Origin: Streptomyces sp. A012304
GTDB taxonomy: Bacteria; Actinomycetota; Actinomycetes; Streptomycetales; Streptomycetaceae
Direction: 5' to 3'
NCBI RefSeq assembly: GCF_026008495.1
Contig: NZ_BQUN01000182.1
Coordinates: forward strand, 455-58,930
DNA length: 58,476 bases
The notes under the pieces were generated by a model, which ran no database searches, was not told the DNA's origin, and saw nothing but the letters and a program-made list of their open reading frames with translations. The translations under genes and the position numbers were made by a program. Below are positions 1-23,000 of this stretch, one piece after another. Numbering within the stretch: the first letter of the stretch is position 1; every line of letters begins with the position of its first letter.

Positions 1-8340
<8,340 letters not shown>

Positions 8341-8377
8341 GCCCCGCAGCATCCGAGCCGACCGCAGCCTTCCGTGC

Positions 8378-8383
8378 GAGGAG
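8378..8383 (+). promoter_or_regulatory. Ribosome binding site that sets the PKS-B start
   Basis: GAGGAG lies 10 nt before the ATG at 8394. An in-frame ATG at 8337 overlaps the previous stop but has no such site, and starting there would put about 19 unrelated residues in front of a standard N-terminal docking helix. Confidence 0.7.
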
Positions 8384-8393
8384 TGAACCCCCC

Positions 8394-11300
8394 ATGGGGA
8401 ACGAGGAGAAACTTCGCGGTTACCTGAAGAGGGTGACGGCAGACCTGCAGCGCACCCGCCGCCGGCTGGAGGAGGCCGAGGAACAGGCACACGAGCCCGT
8501 CGCCGTCGTGGCGATGGCCTGCCGCTACCCCGGTGGCGTCACCTCCCCGGAGGAACTGTGGGACCTGGTGGCCGACGGCCGGGACGCCGTCTCGGAGTTC
8601 CCCGCCAACCGGGGCTGGGACGTGGACGCCCTCTACGATCCCGACCCCGAGGCGACCGGCCGCAGCTACACCCGGTTCGGCGGCTTCCTGCACGACGCCG
8701 ACCTGTTCGACGCCGCGCACTTCGGCATGAACCCGAGGGAGGCGACGGCCACCGACCCCCAGCAGCGCGTCCTGCTGGAGATCTGCTGGGAGGCGCTGGA
8801 GCGGGCCGGTATCGGCGTGAAGGACGTCAAGGGCAGCGACACCGGCACCTTCGTCGGCGTCATGTACGACGACTACGGCTCCCGGCTGCACACCGTCCCC
8901 GCCGAGTTCGAGGGGTACGTGGGCAGCGGCTCCGCCCCGTCCGTCGCCTCCGGCCGGATCGCCTACACCTTCGGCCTCCAGGGGCCCGCCGTCACGGTCG
9001 ACACCGCCTGCTCGTCCTCCCTCGTCGCCCTGCACATGGCCGTCCAGTCGCTGCGCCGGCGCGAGTGCTCGCTCGCCCTGGCCGGCGGAGTGACGATCAT
9101 GGCGTCGCCGCGCACCTTCGTGGAGTTCAGCCGACAGCGCGGCCTGGCACCGGACGGCCGCTGCAAGCCGTTCTCCGCCGACGCCGACGGCACCGGCTGG
9201 TCCGAGGGGGCCGGCGTCCTGCTGCTGGAGCGTCTCTCCGACGCCGAGCGCGCCGGGCACCCCGTCCTCGCCGTCCTCACCGGCTCCGCCGTCAACCAGG
9301 ACGGCGCGAGCAGCCGCCTCACCGCACCCCACGGGCCCTCCCAGCAGCGGGTGATCCGGCAGGCGCTGCGGGCCGCCCGGCTCGACCCGGCCGACGTCGA
9401 CCTCGTCGAGGCCCACGGCACCGGCACGGCCCTCGGCGACCCGATCGAGGCCCAGGCCCTCCAGGCCGTCTACGGCGCCGGCCGCGACGCCGGGCGGCCG
9501 CTGTGGCTGGGCGCGGTGAAGTCCAACCTCGGCCACACCCAGGCCGCGGCCGGCGCCGCCGGCGTCATCAAGACGGTCATGGCGATCCGGCACGCCACCC
9601 TGCCGCGGACCCTGCACGCCGAGCGCCCCCTGGACAGCGTCGACTGGGCGTCCGGCGGAGTGTCCCTGCTCACCGGCAACCGGCCCTGGACGACCGACGG
9701 AGCACCCCGGCGGGCGGCCGTGTCCTCCTTCGGCATCAGCGGCACCAACGCCCACGTCGTCGTCGAGCAGTACACCCCCGCCGAGCCGGTCGCGACCACC
9801 GGCCCCGTGGCCCCCGCCGAGCCGGGCTCGGTCACCGGCCCTGTGGCCCCCGCCGAGCCGGTCGCGACCACCGGTCCTGTGGCCCCCGCCGAGCCGGGCT
9901 CGGTTGTCGTACGCCCGGCCCCCGCCGAGCCGGCCCCGGCCGCCGCCCGCCCGCCCGTGGTCCCCTTGCTGGTCTCCGCCCGCGGCAAGGACGCGCTCGG
10001 CGCGCTGGCCGGGCGGCTGTTGCCGCTGCTCGACGGAGCCGACGAGGCCTCAGCGGCGAGCCTCGCCCACGCACTGGCCACCGGCCGCTCCCACTTCGAG
10101 CACCGGGCCGTCGCCGTGGGCGCGGACCTGCCCGCGCTGACCCGCGCGCTGACCGCCCTGGCCCACGGCGAGGAGGACCCCGGCCTGGTCCGCGACGTGG
10201 CCGAGACCGGCCGCCGGACCGTGTTCGTCTTCCCCGGCCAGGGCTCGCAGTGGGCCGGCATGGCCGCGGAACTCGCCGACACCGACGAGGAGTTCGCCGC
10301 CTCCCTGCGGCGATGCGCCGACGCGCTGCGCCCGTACACCGACTGGGACCTGCTCGCCGTCCTGCGCGGCGAACCCGACGCGCCGTCCCTGGAACGCGTC
10401 GACGTCGTGCAGCCCGCGCTGTTCGCGGTGATGGTGTCCCTCGCCGAACTGTGGCGCGCGCACGGCGTGCGCCCCGCCGCCGTGATCGGCCACAGCCAGG
10501 GCGAGATCGCCGCCGCCTGCGTGGCCGGCGCCCTGTCCCTCGACGACGCCGCCCGTGTCGTCGCCCTGCGCTCCCGGGCCCTGGCCGGGCTGTCCGGCAC
10601 CGGCGGCATGCTGTCCGTGGCCCTGCCCGCGGCGGAGGTGACCCGGCTGCTGCCCCGCTGGGAGGGCCGGATCGGCGTCGCGGCGGTCAACGGCCCCCGC
10701 TCCACGGTCGTCTCCGGCGACCGGGCCGCCCTGGAGGAACTCCGCTCCCACTACGACACCGAAGGCGTCCGCGCCCGTATGGTCCCGGTCGACTACGCCT
10801 CCCACTCCGACCACGTCGAAGGCCTGCGCGAGGAGCTGACCCGGGCGCTGGACGGCCTGCGGCCCCGCCCCGCCGACACGGTGTTCTGCTCCACGGTCAC
10901 CGGCGGCCCCCTCGACACGGCCCTCCTCGACACCGACTACTGGTTCCGCAACCTGCGCCGACCCGTGCGGCTCGAACAGGCGGTGCGCGCCCTGCTGGAC
11001 CAGGAGTACGACTGCTTCGTCGAGATCAGCCCCCACCCGGTCCTCACCATCGGCCTGGAGGAGACGATCGGCGACCACGGCGCACGCGCCGTCGTCCTGG
11101 AGTCGCTGCGCCGCGACGACGGCGGACCGCGCCGCTTCCTGACCTCCCTGGCCCGGGCCCACACCGCCGGCGTCGACGTCGACTGGACGCCGGCGCTCCC
11201 GGACACCGACGCGCCGCGCCCCCAACTGCCCACCTACCCCTTCCAGCGCCGCCGCCACTGGATCGACGCCGTCGAGCCGGCGGCCGGCGCCGCCCGGCTC

Positions 11301-14300
11301 GGCCTGGCCGACACCGCGCACGACCTGCTCGGCGCCTCCGTCCGGCTCGCCGCACGCGGCGAACTCCTGCTCACCGGGGCGGTCGGACCCGACACCCACC
11401 CCTGGCTGCGCGACCACCGGGTGGCCGGCACGGTCCTCGTCCCCGGCGCCGCGCTGGTGGACATCGCCCTGCACGCCGCCGCGCTCGTCGGCGCCCCCCA
11501 CCTCGCCACCCTGGACCTCCTCACCCCGCTGCGCCTCCCCGACACCGGGGTACGCCTCCAGGCGGTGGTCGGCGCACCGGACACCGACGGCGCACGGACC
11601 GTGGAGATCCACTCCACCCCGAAGGACGCCGCCGAGGACGGCCCGTGGACGCACCACGCCACCGCGACCCTGGCCACCACGCCACCACCGGCCCAGGACA
11701 CCGCCGTGCGGCCGCCCGCGGACGCCGTACCCGTCGACCTCACCGGCCACTACCCGGCGCTCGCCGAACGCGGCTACGACTACGGGCCCGCCTTCCGCGG
11801 TCTGCGCGCCGCCTGGCGGCACGGCGACGAGGTCTACGCGGAGGTCGAACTCGGCGAGGAACAGCGCGCGCGGGCCGACGCCTTCACGGTCCATCCGGCG
11901 CTGCTCGACGCCGCCCTGCACGCCGTCGCGTTCCTCCAGCGGGACGACGAACCGGCCCTGCAACTGCCCTTCTCCTGGAGCGGAGTCTCCCTGTGGGCGA
12001 CGGGCGCGACCCGGCTCACCGCCCGCCTGACCCGCCTCGCCGCCGGCACCTACCGCCTCGAACTCGCCGACTCCGCCGGCCTCGTGGCCACCGTCGAGTC
12101 CCTGGCCCTGCGACCCGCCCCGACCGGCCTCGCCGCGCCGCACGGCACCGAGCCCGACCACCTCTACCGGGTCACCTGGCTCCCGGCCCCGACCGGCGTC
12201 CCGCACCCGGACCCGGAGACGTACGCCGTGCTCGGCGCCAACGTGCCGGCCGCATCCGCCACCCCGCACACCGGCCCCGTCCGGTACGCCGACTGGGACA
12301 CCCTGCGGTCCGCGCTCGACACGGGCACACCCGCCCCCCGGATCGTCCTGGCGGACCTCACCGACCGGGAACCCGGCGCCGCTCCCGCCGAGGCCGCGCG
12401 CCGGGCGGTCCTGAGCGCCCTCTCCCTCGCCCGCGCCTGGCAGACGGACGACCGGCTCGCCGCGTCCCGGCTGGTGTTCCTGACCCGGGACGCCGTGGCC
12501 ACCACCACCGGAGGCACGGCACCCGACCCGGCGCAGGCGGCCGTGTGGGGGCTGGTGCGCTCCGCGCAGGCGGAGGACCAGGGCCGGTTCGGGCTGCTCG
12601 ACACCGACGGCCACGACGCCTCCTGGCCCGCCCTCCCGACGGCCCTGACCGCCGACGAACCGCAACTCGCCGTGCGCGAGGGCAGGTTGCTGGCGCCGCG
12701 GCTGGCCCGGGCCGGCGCCGACCACGACGGCGGGCTGCGGCTCCCGGCCGACGGCACGCCCTGGCGGCTGGACTTCGCCGGGCGCCGCACCCTGGAGGAC
12801 CTCGCGGTGGTGGCGGCCCCCGAGGCCACGGCACCCCTCGCCGCCGGGCAGGTGCGGGTGCGGATGCGGGCCGCCGGCGTCAACTTCCGCGACGTCCTGA
12901 TGACCCTCGGCATGGTCCCGCCGACCGCCGGACTGCCCGGCGGCGAAGGCGCCGGCATCGTCACGGAGATCGGCGAGGGCGTCACCGGACTGGTACCGGG
13001 CGACCGCGTCATGGGCCTGTTCTCCGGCGGGATCGGCCCGGTCACCGTGGCCGACGCCCGGCTCGTCACCCGCGTCCCCGCCACCCTGACCCTCGCCCAG
13101 GCGGCGGCCGTCCCCGTGGCCTATCTGACCGCCTACTACGGCCTGGCCGACCTCGCGGGACTGACCGCCGGGGAGTCCGTGCTCGTCCACACCGCCGCGG
13201 GCGCCGTCGGACACGCCGCCGTCCAGCTCGCCCGGCACTGGGGCGCGGACGTCCACGCCACCGCGAGCCCGGCGAAATGGGAGGCGGTGCGCGCACTCGG
13301 CGTCGACCCCGACCGGATCGCCTCCTCCCGCACCCTGGACTTCGAAGCCGACCTGCTCAAGCGGACCGAGGGCCGCGGCGTCGACGTCGTCCTGAACTCC
13401 CTGGCCCGCGAGTTCGTCGACGCCTCGCTGCGACTGCTGCCCCGGGGCGGCCGGTTCGTCGAGATGGGCAAGACCGACATCCGCGACGCCGAGGAGATCG
13501 CCGCGTCCTGCCCCGGGGTGCGCTACCGCGCCTTCGACCTCGGCGAGGCCGGCCCCGACCGCATCCGGCAGATGCTCGACGAGATCGCCGCGCTCTTCGA
13601 CCGAGGGACGCTCACCCCCATGCCGGTGGCCGCCTGGGACGTCCGGCACGCGCCGGACGCCTTCCGCCACCTCAGCCAGGGCCACAACGTCGGCAAGGTG
13701 GTCCTCACCCTGCCCGCGCCCCCGCGCCCCGACGGCACCGTCCTCGTCACCGGCGCCCTCGGCACCCTCGGCGGCCATGTCGCACGGCACCTGGTGACGG
13801 AGCACGGCGCACGACGGCTGCTGCTGCTCGGCCGCCGCGGCCCCGACACCCCGTCGGCCGCGGCCCTGCGCGACGAACTGACCGCTCTGGGCGCCCAGGT
13901 GGACGTCGTGGCCTGCGACACCGCCGACCGCTCGGCGCTCGCCGGGGCCCTGGCGTCGATCCCGCCGGAGCACCCGCTGGTGGCCGTCGTCCACGCGGCC
14001 GGCGTGCTGGACGACGCGGCCCTCGCCTCGCTCACCGAGGAGCGGATCGACCGGGTGTTCCGGCCCAAGGCCGACGCCGCCACCCACCTCGACGACCTCA
14101 CCCGCGGCCTCGACCTGGACGCCTTCGTGCTGTTCTCCTCCGCGGCCGGCGTGCTGGGCGGCGCCGGACAGGCCAACTACGCGGCGGCCAACGCCTTCCT
14201 CGACGCCCTCGCCGCCCGCCGCCGGGCGGCGGGAGCGCCCGCCGTGTCCCTGGCCTGGGGCCTGTGGGCGGAACGCAGCGGCATGACCGGCCACCTGGCG

Positions 14301-15083
14301 GACGGCGACCTGGCCCGGCTGCGCCGCGCCGGAGTGCTGCCCCTGACCACGCAGACCGGCCTGGCCCTGTTCGACACGGCGCTCACCGGCGCCGACGCCC
14401 TCCTGGTGCCCACCCGGCTGGACCTCGCGGCGCTGCGCGGCTGCGCCGCCGGCGCACTGCCGACGCCCCTGTTGCGGTCGCTGGCCGGGGCACCGGCCGC
14501 CCGCCGCGCCGTGGCCGGCCCGGCCGCCGCCACCGACGGCACCGAGCCGCTGGCCGACCGCCTGGCCCGGATGACCGCGGCGGAGCGGGTCCGCACCCTG
14601 CACCAGCTGGTCCGCACCCAGGTCGCCGCCGCCCTCGGGCACACCTCCGCCGAGTCCGTCGACCCCGACGCCACCTTCAAGGAGGCCGGCTTCGACTCCC
14701 TCACCGGCGTCGAACTGCGCAACCGGCTCGGCGCGGCGACCGGACTGCGCCTGCCCGCCACCCTCGTCTTCGACGAGCCGACCCCGACGGCCCTCGTCGA
14801 CCACCTGCTCGCCCGCCTCGCCCCCACGACGCCCGGCGGCGCGCGGCAGCAGGCCCCGGCCGGCCCGTCCCTGACCGAGGAGATCGACCGGCTCGCCCGA
14901 CTGCTGCTGACCGCACCCCCCGGCAGGGACGACGGCGCCGTCGCCGTACGGCTGCGCGGACTGGTCGCCCAGTGGGACGGCCGGGACGGCGCCGGGGCGG
15001 ACCGGGAGGAGCCGGCGGACCTGGCGGACGCCGACGACGAGGCCCTCTTCGACGTCCTCGACGGCGAACTCGGCCTCACCTGA
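8394..15083 (+). CDS. Type I PKS, one fully reducing module KS-AT(methylmalonyl)-DH-ER-KR-ACP
   Basis: The protein has 2229 residues. It starts with a coiled-coil docking domain (KLRGYLKRVTADLQRTRRRL), followed by KS about 35-455 (Cys206 in TACSSS, EAHGTGT, KSNLGH) and AT about 605-895. GHSQG (Ser701) and YASH (801-804) predict methylmalonyl-CoA. The DH has His1008 and Asp1172/His1176 and looks intact. The ER spans about 1450-1775 with NADPH-binding HTAAGAVG. The KR is B-type (LDD 1872-1874). The ACP Ser is 2102 and a docking tail follows. The module should add a propionate unit and reduce the beta carbon to CH2. In the ER, the position often occupied by Tyr in 2S-type enzymes (LGMY) is Val1508, which suggests, but does not prove, a 2R methyl. 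The KS-AT linker holds a 36-bp tandem repeat. The gene follows the upstream PKS gene after 53 nt. Confidence 0.95.
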   Translation: MGNEEKLRGYLKRVTADLQRTRRRLEEAEEQAHEPVAVVAMACRYPGGVTSPEELWDLVADGRDAVSEFPANRGWDVDALYDPDPEATGRSYTRFGGFLHDADLFDAAHFGMNPREATATDPQQRVLLEICWEALERAGIGVKDVKGSDTGTFVGVMYDDYGSRLHTVPAEFEGYVGSGSAPSVASGRIAYTFGLQGPAVTVDTACSSSLVALHMAVQSLRRRECSLALAGGVTIMASPRTFVEFSRQRGLAPDGRCKPFSADADGTGWSEGAGVLLLERLSDAERAGHPVLAVLTGSAVNQDGASSRLTAPHGPSQQRVIRQALRAARLDPADVDLVEAHGTGTALGDPIEAQALQAVYGAGRDAGRPLWLGAVKSNLGHTQAAAGAAGVIKTVMAIRHATLPRTLHAERPLDSVDWASGGVSLLTGNRPWTTDGAPRRAAVSSFGISGTNAHVVVEQYTPAEPVATTGPVAPAEPGSVTGPVAPAEPVATTGPVAPAEPGSVVVRPAPAEPAPAAARPPVVPLLVSARGKDALGALAGRLLPLLDGADEASAASLAHALATGRSHFEHRAVAVGADLPALTRALTALAHGEEDPGLVRDVAETGRRTVFVFPGQGSQWAGMAAELADTDEEFAASLRRCADALRPYTDWDLLAVLRGEPDAPSLERVDVVQPALFAVMVSLAELWRAHGVRPAAVIGHSQGEIAAACVAGALSLDDAARVVALRSRALAGLSGTGGMLSVALPAAEVTRLLPRWEGRIGVAAVNGPRSTVVSGDRAALEELRSHYDTEGVRARMVPVDYASHSDHVEGLREELTRALDGLRPRPADTVFCSTVTGGPLDTALLDTDYWFRNLRRPVRLEQAVRALLDQEYDCFVEISPHPVLTIGLEETIGDHGARAVVLESLRRDDGGPRRFLTSLARAHTAGVDVDWTPALPDTDAPRPQLPTYPFQRRRHWIDAVEPAAGAARLGLADTAHDLLGASVRLAARGELLLTGAVGPDTHPWLRDHRVAGTVLVPGAALVDIALHAAALVGAPHLATLDLLTPLRLPDTGVRLQAVVGAPDTDGARTVEIHSTPKDAAEDGPWTHHATATLATTPPPAQDTAVRPPADAVPVDLTGHYPALAERGYDYGPAFRGLRAAWRHGDEVYAEVELGEEQRARADAFTVHPALLDAALHAVAFLQRDDEPALQLPFSWSGVSLWATGATRLTARLTRLAAGTYRLELADSAGLVATVESLALRPAPTGLAAPHGTEPDHLYRVTWLPAPTGVPHPDPETYAVLGANVPAASATPHTGPVRYADWDTLRSALDTGTPAPRIVLADLTDREPGAAPAEAARRAVLSALSLARAWQTDDRLAASRLVFLTRDAVATTTGGTAPDPAQAAVWGLVRSAQAEDQGRFGLLDTDGHDASWPALPTALTADEPQLAVREGRLLAPRLARAGADHDGGLRLPADGTPWRLDFAGRRTLEDLAVVAAPEATAPLAAGQVRVRMRAAGVNFRDVLMTLGMVPPTAGLPGGEGAGIVTEIGEGVTGLVPGDRVMGLFSGGIGPVTVADARLVTRVPATLTLAQAAAVPVAYLTAYYGLADLAGLTAGESVLVHTAAGAVGHAAVQLARHWGADVHATASPAKWEAVRALGVDPDRIASSRTLDFEADLLKRTEGRGVDVVLNSLAREFVDASLRLLPRGGRFVEMGKTDIRDAEEIAASCPGVRYRAFDLGEAGPDRIRQMLDEIAALFDRGTLTPMPVAAWDVRHAPDAFRHLSQGHNVGKVVLTLPAPPRPDGTVLVTGALGTLGGHVARHLVTEHGARRLLLLGRRGPDTPSAAALRDELTALGAQVDVVACDTADRSALAGALASIPPEHPLVAVVHAAGVLDDAALASLTEERIDRVFRPKADAATHLDDLTRGLDLDAFVLFSSAAGVLGGAGQANYAAANAFLDALAARRRAAGAPAVSLAWGLWAERSGMTGHLADGDLARLRRAGVLPLTTQTGLALFDTALTGADALLVPTRLDLAALRGCAAGALPTPLLRSLAGAPAARRAVAGPAAATDGTEPLADRLARMTAAERVRTLHQLVRTQVAAALGHTSAESVDPDATFKEAGFDSLTGVELRNRLGAATGLRLPATLVFDEPTPTALVDHLLARLAPTTPGGARQQAPAGPSLTEEIDRLARLLLTAPPGRDDGAVAVRLRGLVAQWDGRDGAGADREEPADLADADDEALFDVLDGELGLT
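9777..9920 (+). repeat. 36-bp tandem repeat in the KS-AT linker of PKS-B
   Basis: Four 36-bp units encode PAEPVATTGPVA / PAEPGSVTGPVA in alternation, so units 1 and 3 match and units 2 and 4 match in their first part. It lies between KS and AT and keeps frame. Confidence 0.9.
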
Positions 15084-15126
15084 GCGGCCCCCGGCCCGCA
15101 CCTCGCCCACCCCTCCCCTTTCGCAC

Positions 15127-15132
15127 GAGGAG
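15127..15132 (+). promoter_or_regulatory. Ribosome binding site that sets the PKS-C start
   Basis: GAGGAG lies 9 nt before GTG 15142. The upstream in-frame TTG at 15133 directly abuts this site, so it cannot be the start codon it serves. Confidence 0.75.
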
Positions 15133-15141
15133 TTGACAGCA

Positions 15142-19935
<4,794 letters not shown>

Positions 19936-20012
19936 CCCGGGACACGCGCAGGGACCCATCGACGAACGACCGGAACCCCCCAGATGCCCAGCATCCCCAG
20001 CACGCCGAGAAC

Positions 20013-20018
20013 GAGGAG
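20013..20018 (+). promoter_or_regulatory. Ribosome binding site that sets the PKS-D start
   Basis: GAGGAG lies 6 nt before ATG 20025. The alternative ATG at 19932, in the ATGA overlap with the PKS-C stop, has no clear site of its own and would add about 31 polar residues before the docking helix. Confidence 0.65.
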
Positions 20019-20024
20019 ACGGTG

Positions 20025-23000
20025 ATGGCGGCGACCTCCGACAGGCTCGTGGACGCGTTGCGCGTCGCCCTGCGGGACAACGAACGGCTGCGCGCCCGCA
20101 ACCAACGCCTCACCGACGCCGGACGCGAGCCCATCGCCGTCGTCGGCATGGCCTGCCGCTTCCCCGGCAAGGTGAGCGGCCCCGACGACCTGTGGGACCT
20201 GGTCGCCCGGGGCGCCGACGCCGTCCACGCCTTCCCCACCGACCGGGGCTGGGACGTGGACGCGCTGTACGACCCCGACGGCGGCACCGGCCGCAGCTAC
20301 GTACGGGAGGGCGCCTTCCTGGACGAGGCGGGCGCCTTCGACGCCGGACTGTTCGGCATCTCACCCCGTGAGGCGTTGGCGATGGACCCGCAGCAGCGCC
20401 TGCTGCTGGAGGTGACCTGGGAGGCGGTCGAGCACGCGGGCATCGACCCGCTGTCGCTGCGGGGCAGCGCCACGGGCGTGTTCGTGGGCGGCCGGGCCAT
20501 GGACTACGGGCCGCGCGTCCACGAGGACGTCCCCGAGCAGCTGGCGGGCTATCTGCTGACCGGCGGCTCGCCCGCCGTGCTCTCCGGCCGGCTCTCCTAC
20601 GCCCTCGGCCTGGAGGGCCCGGCCCTCACCGTGGACACGGCCTGCTCGTCGTCCCTGGTCGCCCTGCACCTGGCCGCCCGCTCGCTGCGGGCCGGCGAGT
20701 GCGCACTGGCCCTCGCGGCGGGCGTCGCGGTGATGGCCACGCCGGGGGCGTTCATCGAGTTCAGCCGGCAGCGCGGACTGGCGGCCGACGGCAGGTGCCG
20801 GTCGTTCTCGGCCGATGCGAACGGCACCGGATGGGGCGAGGGCGTCGCCGTCCTCGCGCTGGAACGGCTCGACGAGGCACGACGGCTCGGCCACGAGGTC
20901 CTCGCCGTGGTGCGCGGCAGCGCCGTCAACCAGGACGGCGCGAGCAACGGGCTCAGCTCGCCCAACGGCCTCGCCCAGCAGCGCGTCATCCGCGCCGCCC
21001 TCGACGACGCCGCCCTCACCGTCGACCAGGTCGACGTGGTGGAGGCGCACGGCACCGGCACCACCCTCGGCGACCCGATCGAGGCCCACGCGCTCCTCGC
21101 CACCTACGGCACCCGGGACGCCGGGCGGCCCCCGCTGTGGCTCGGGTCCCTCAAGTCCAACCTCGCCCACACCCAGGCCGCCGCCGGACTCGGCGGCGTC
21201 ATCAAGATGGTCCAGGCGATCCGCGCGGGAACGGTGCCCAGGACCCTGCACGTCACCGCCCCCACCCCGCACGTCGACTGGGAGTCCGGCGCCGTACGCC
21301 TCGCCACCGAGGCGGTCCCGTGGCCCGAGACGGGGGAGCCGCGCCGCGCGGCCGTCTCCTCCTTCGGCATCAGCGGCACCAACGCGCACGTCATCGTCGA
21401 ACAGGCCCCGCCGGCCCCGTCGTACGCCCCCGACGACGCGCCGGTCGCCGAACGACCGTCCCCTGTGGCGTGGACGGTGTCCGGCAGGGGAGCCAAGGCG
21501 CTGCGGGCGCAGGCGCGACGGCTGCGGGACTTCGCCGCCGCCCGCCCCGGGGTGCCCGTCGCCGACACCGCGCTGTCCCTGGCCACGACCCGCGCCGCAC
21601 TGGAACACCGGGCCGTCGTCGTGGGCGAGGACCACGCGGAACTGCTGCGCGGCCTGGACGCGGTCGCCGCCGGTGAACCGGCCGAGAACACCGCGCTGGG
21701 CGTGGTCCACGGCGAGCCGAAGACCGCGTTCCTCTTCACCGGCCAGGGCGCCCAGCGCCCCGGCATGGGACGCGAACTGCACGCCCGCTTCCCGGTGTTC
21801 GCCCACGCCTGGGACGAAGTCTGCGCCCACCTGGACGCCCACCTCGAACGCCCCCTGAGCGGCGTCGTGTTCGCGGACCCCGGCACCCCCGAGGCGGCTC
21901 TGCTCGACCGCACGGAATGGGCCCAGCCCGCCCTGTTCGCCTTCGAAGTGGCCCTCTTCCGCCTCCTGGAGTCGACGGGCGTCCACCCCGACGTGGTGGC
22001 CGGGCACTCCATCGGCGAACTCGGCGCCGCGACCGTCGCCGGGGTCCTGTCCCTGCCCGACGCCGCCGCCCTGGTCGCCGCCCGCGGCCGGCTGATGGGC
22101 CAACTGCCGTCCGGCGGCTCGATGGTGGCCCTCCAGGCAGGCGAGGAGGAAGTCCTTCCGCTGCTCGCCGGGCAGGACAGGCACGTCTCCGTCGCCGCCG
22201 TGAACGGCCCGCGGGCGACCGTGATCGCCGGGGACACCGACGCCGTCACACGGATCGCTGAACACTGGGCGGAACGCGGACGCCGGACCACCACCCTGCG
22301 GGTCAGCCACGCCTTCCACTCGCCCCGCATGGACGCCGTCCTCGACGACTTCCGGGCCGTGGCCGAGCGACTGACCTACCACCCGCCGCGCATCCCCCTC
22401 GTCTCCGACCTCACCGGCCGGCCCGCCGAAGCGGCGGACATCTGCTCGGCCGACTACTGGGTCCGGCACATACGGCTGCCGGTGCGCTTCGCCGACTGCG
22501 TCACCACGCTCCACCAGGACCGCGTCACCCGGTTCGTGGAGGTCGGCCCCGACGCCGCACTGACCCCCATGGCCCGCCAGTGCCTGCCCGACACCGCCGA
22601 CGACCCGGACGACGGCGACCCGACCCTCGTCGTCCCGGTCCTGCGCCGCGACCGCCCCGAGGTCCGCTCCCTGCTGACGGCCCTCGCCGAACTGCACGTG
22701 CGCGGCACGGCCGTGGACTGGCCCGCCACGCTCACCGGCACCACACCCGCCCGCCGCGTGCCCCTGCCCACCTACGCCTTCCAGCACCGGACCTTCTGGC
22801 TCGACGACGCCCCCTCGGCACGGATGCCCGACGCCGCCGGCCTCACCACCGTGGGACACCCGCTGCTCACGGCCGCCCTCCGCCGCGCCGACGGCCGTGG
22901 CTGGACGTTCACCGCGACCCTGTCGGTGCGGCGGCTGCCCTGGCTGGCCGACCACACCGTGCGCGGCACCGCCGTCGTGCCCGGGACCGCCGTCGCCGAG

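Noticed and set aside
15133..15141. TTG at 15133 as the start of PKS-C
   Set aside because: The codon directly touches the GAGGAG site, too close for initiation; GTG 15142 is ideally spaced.
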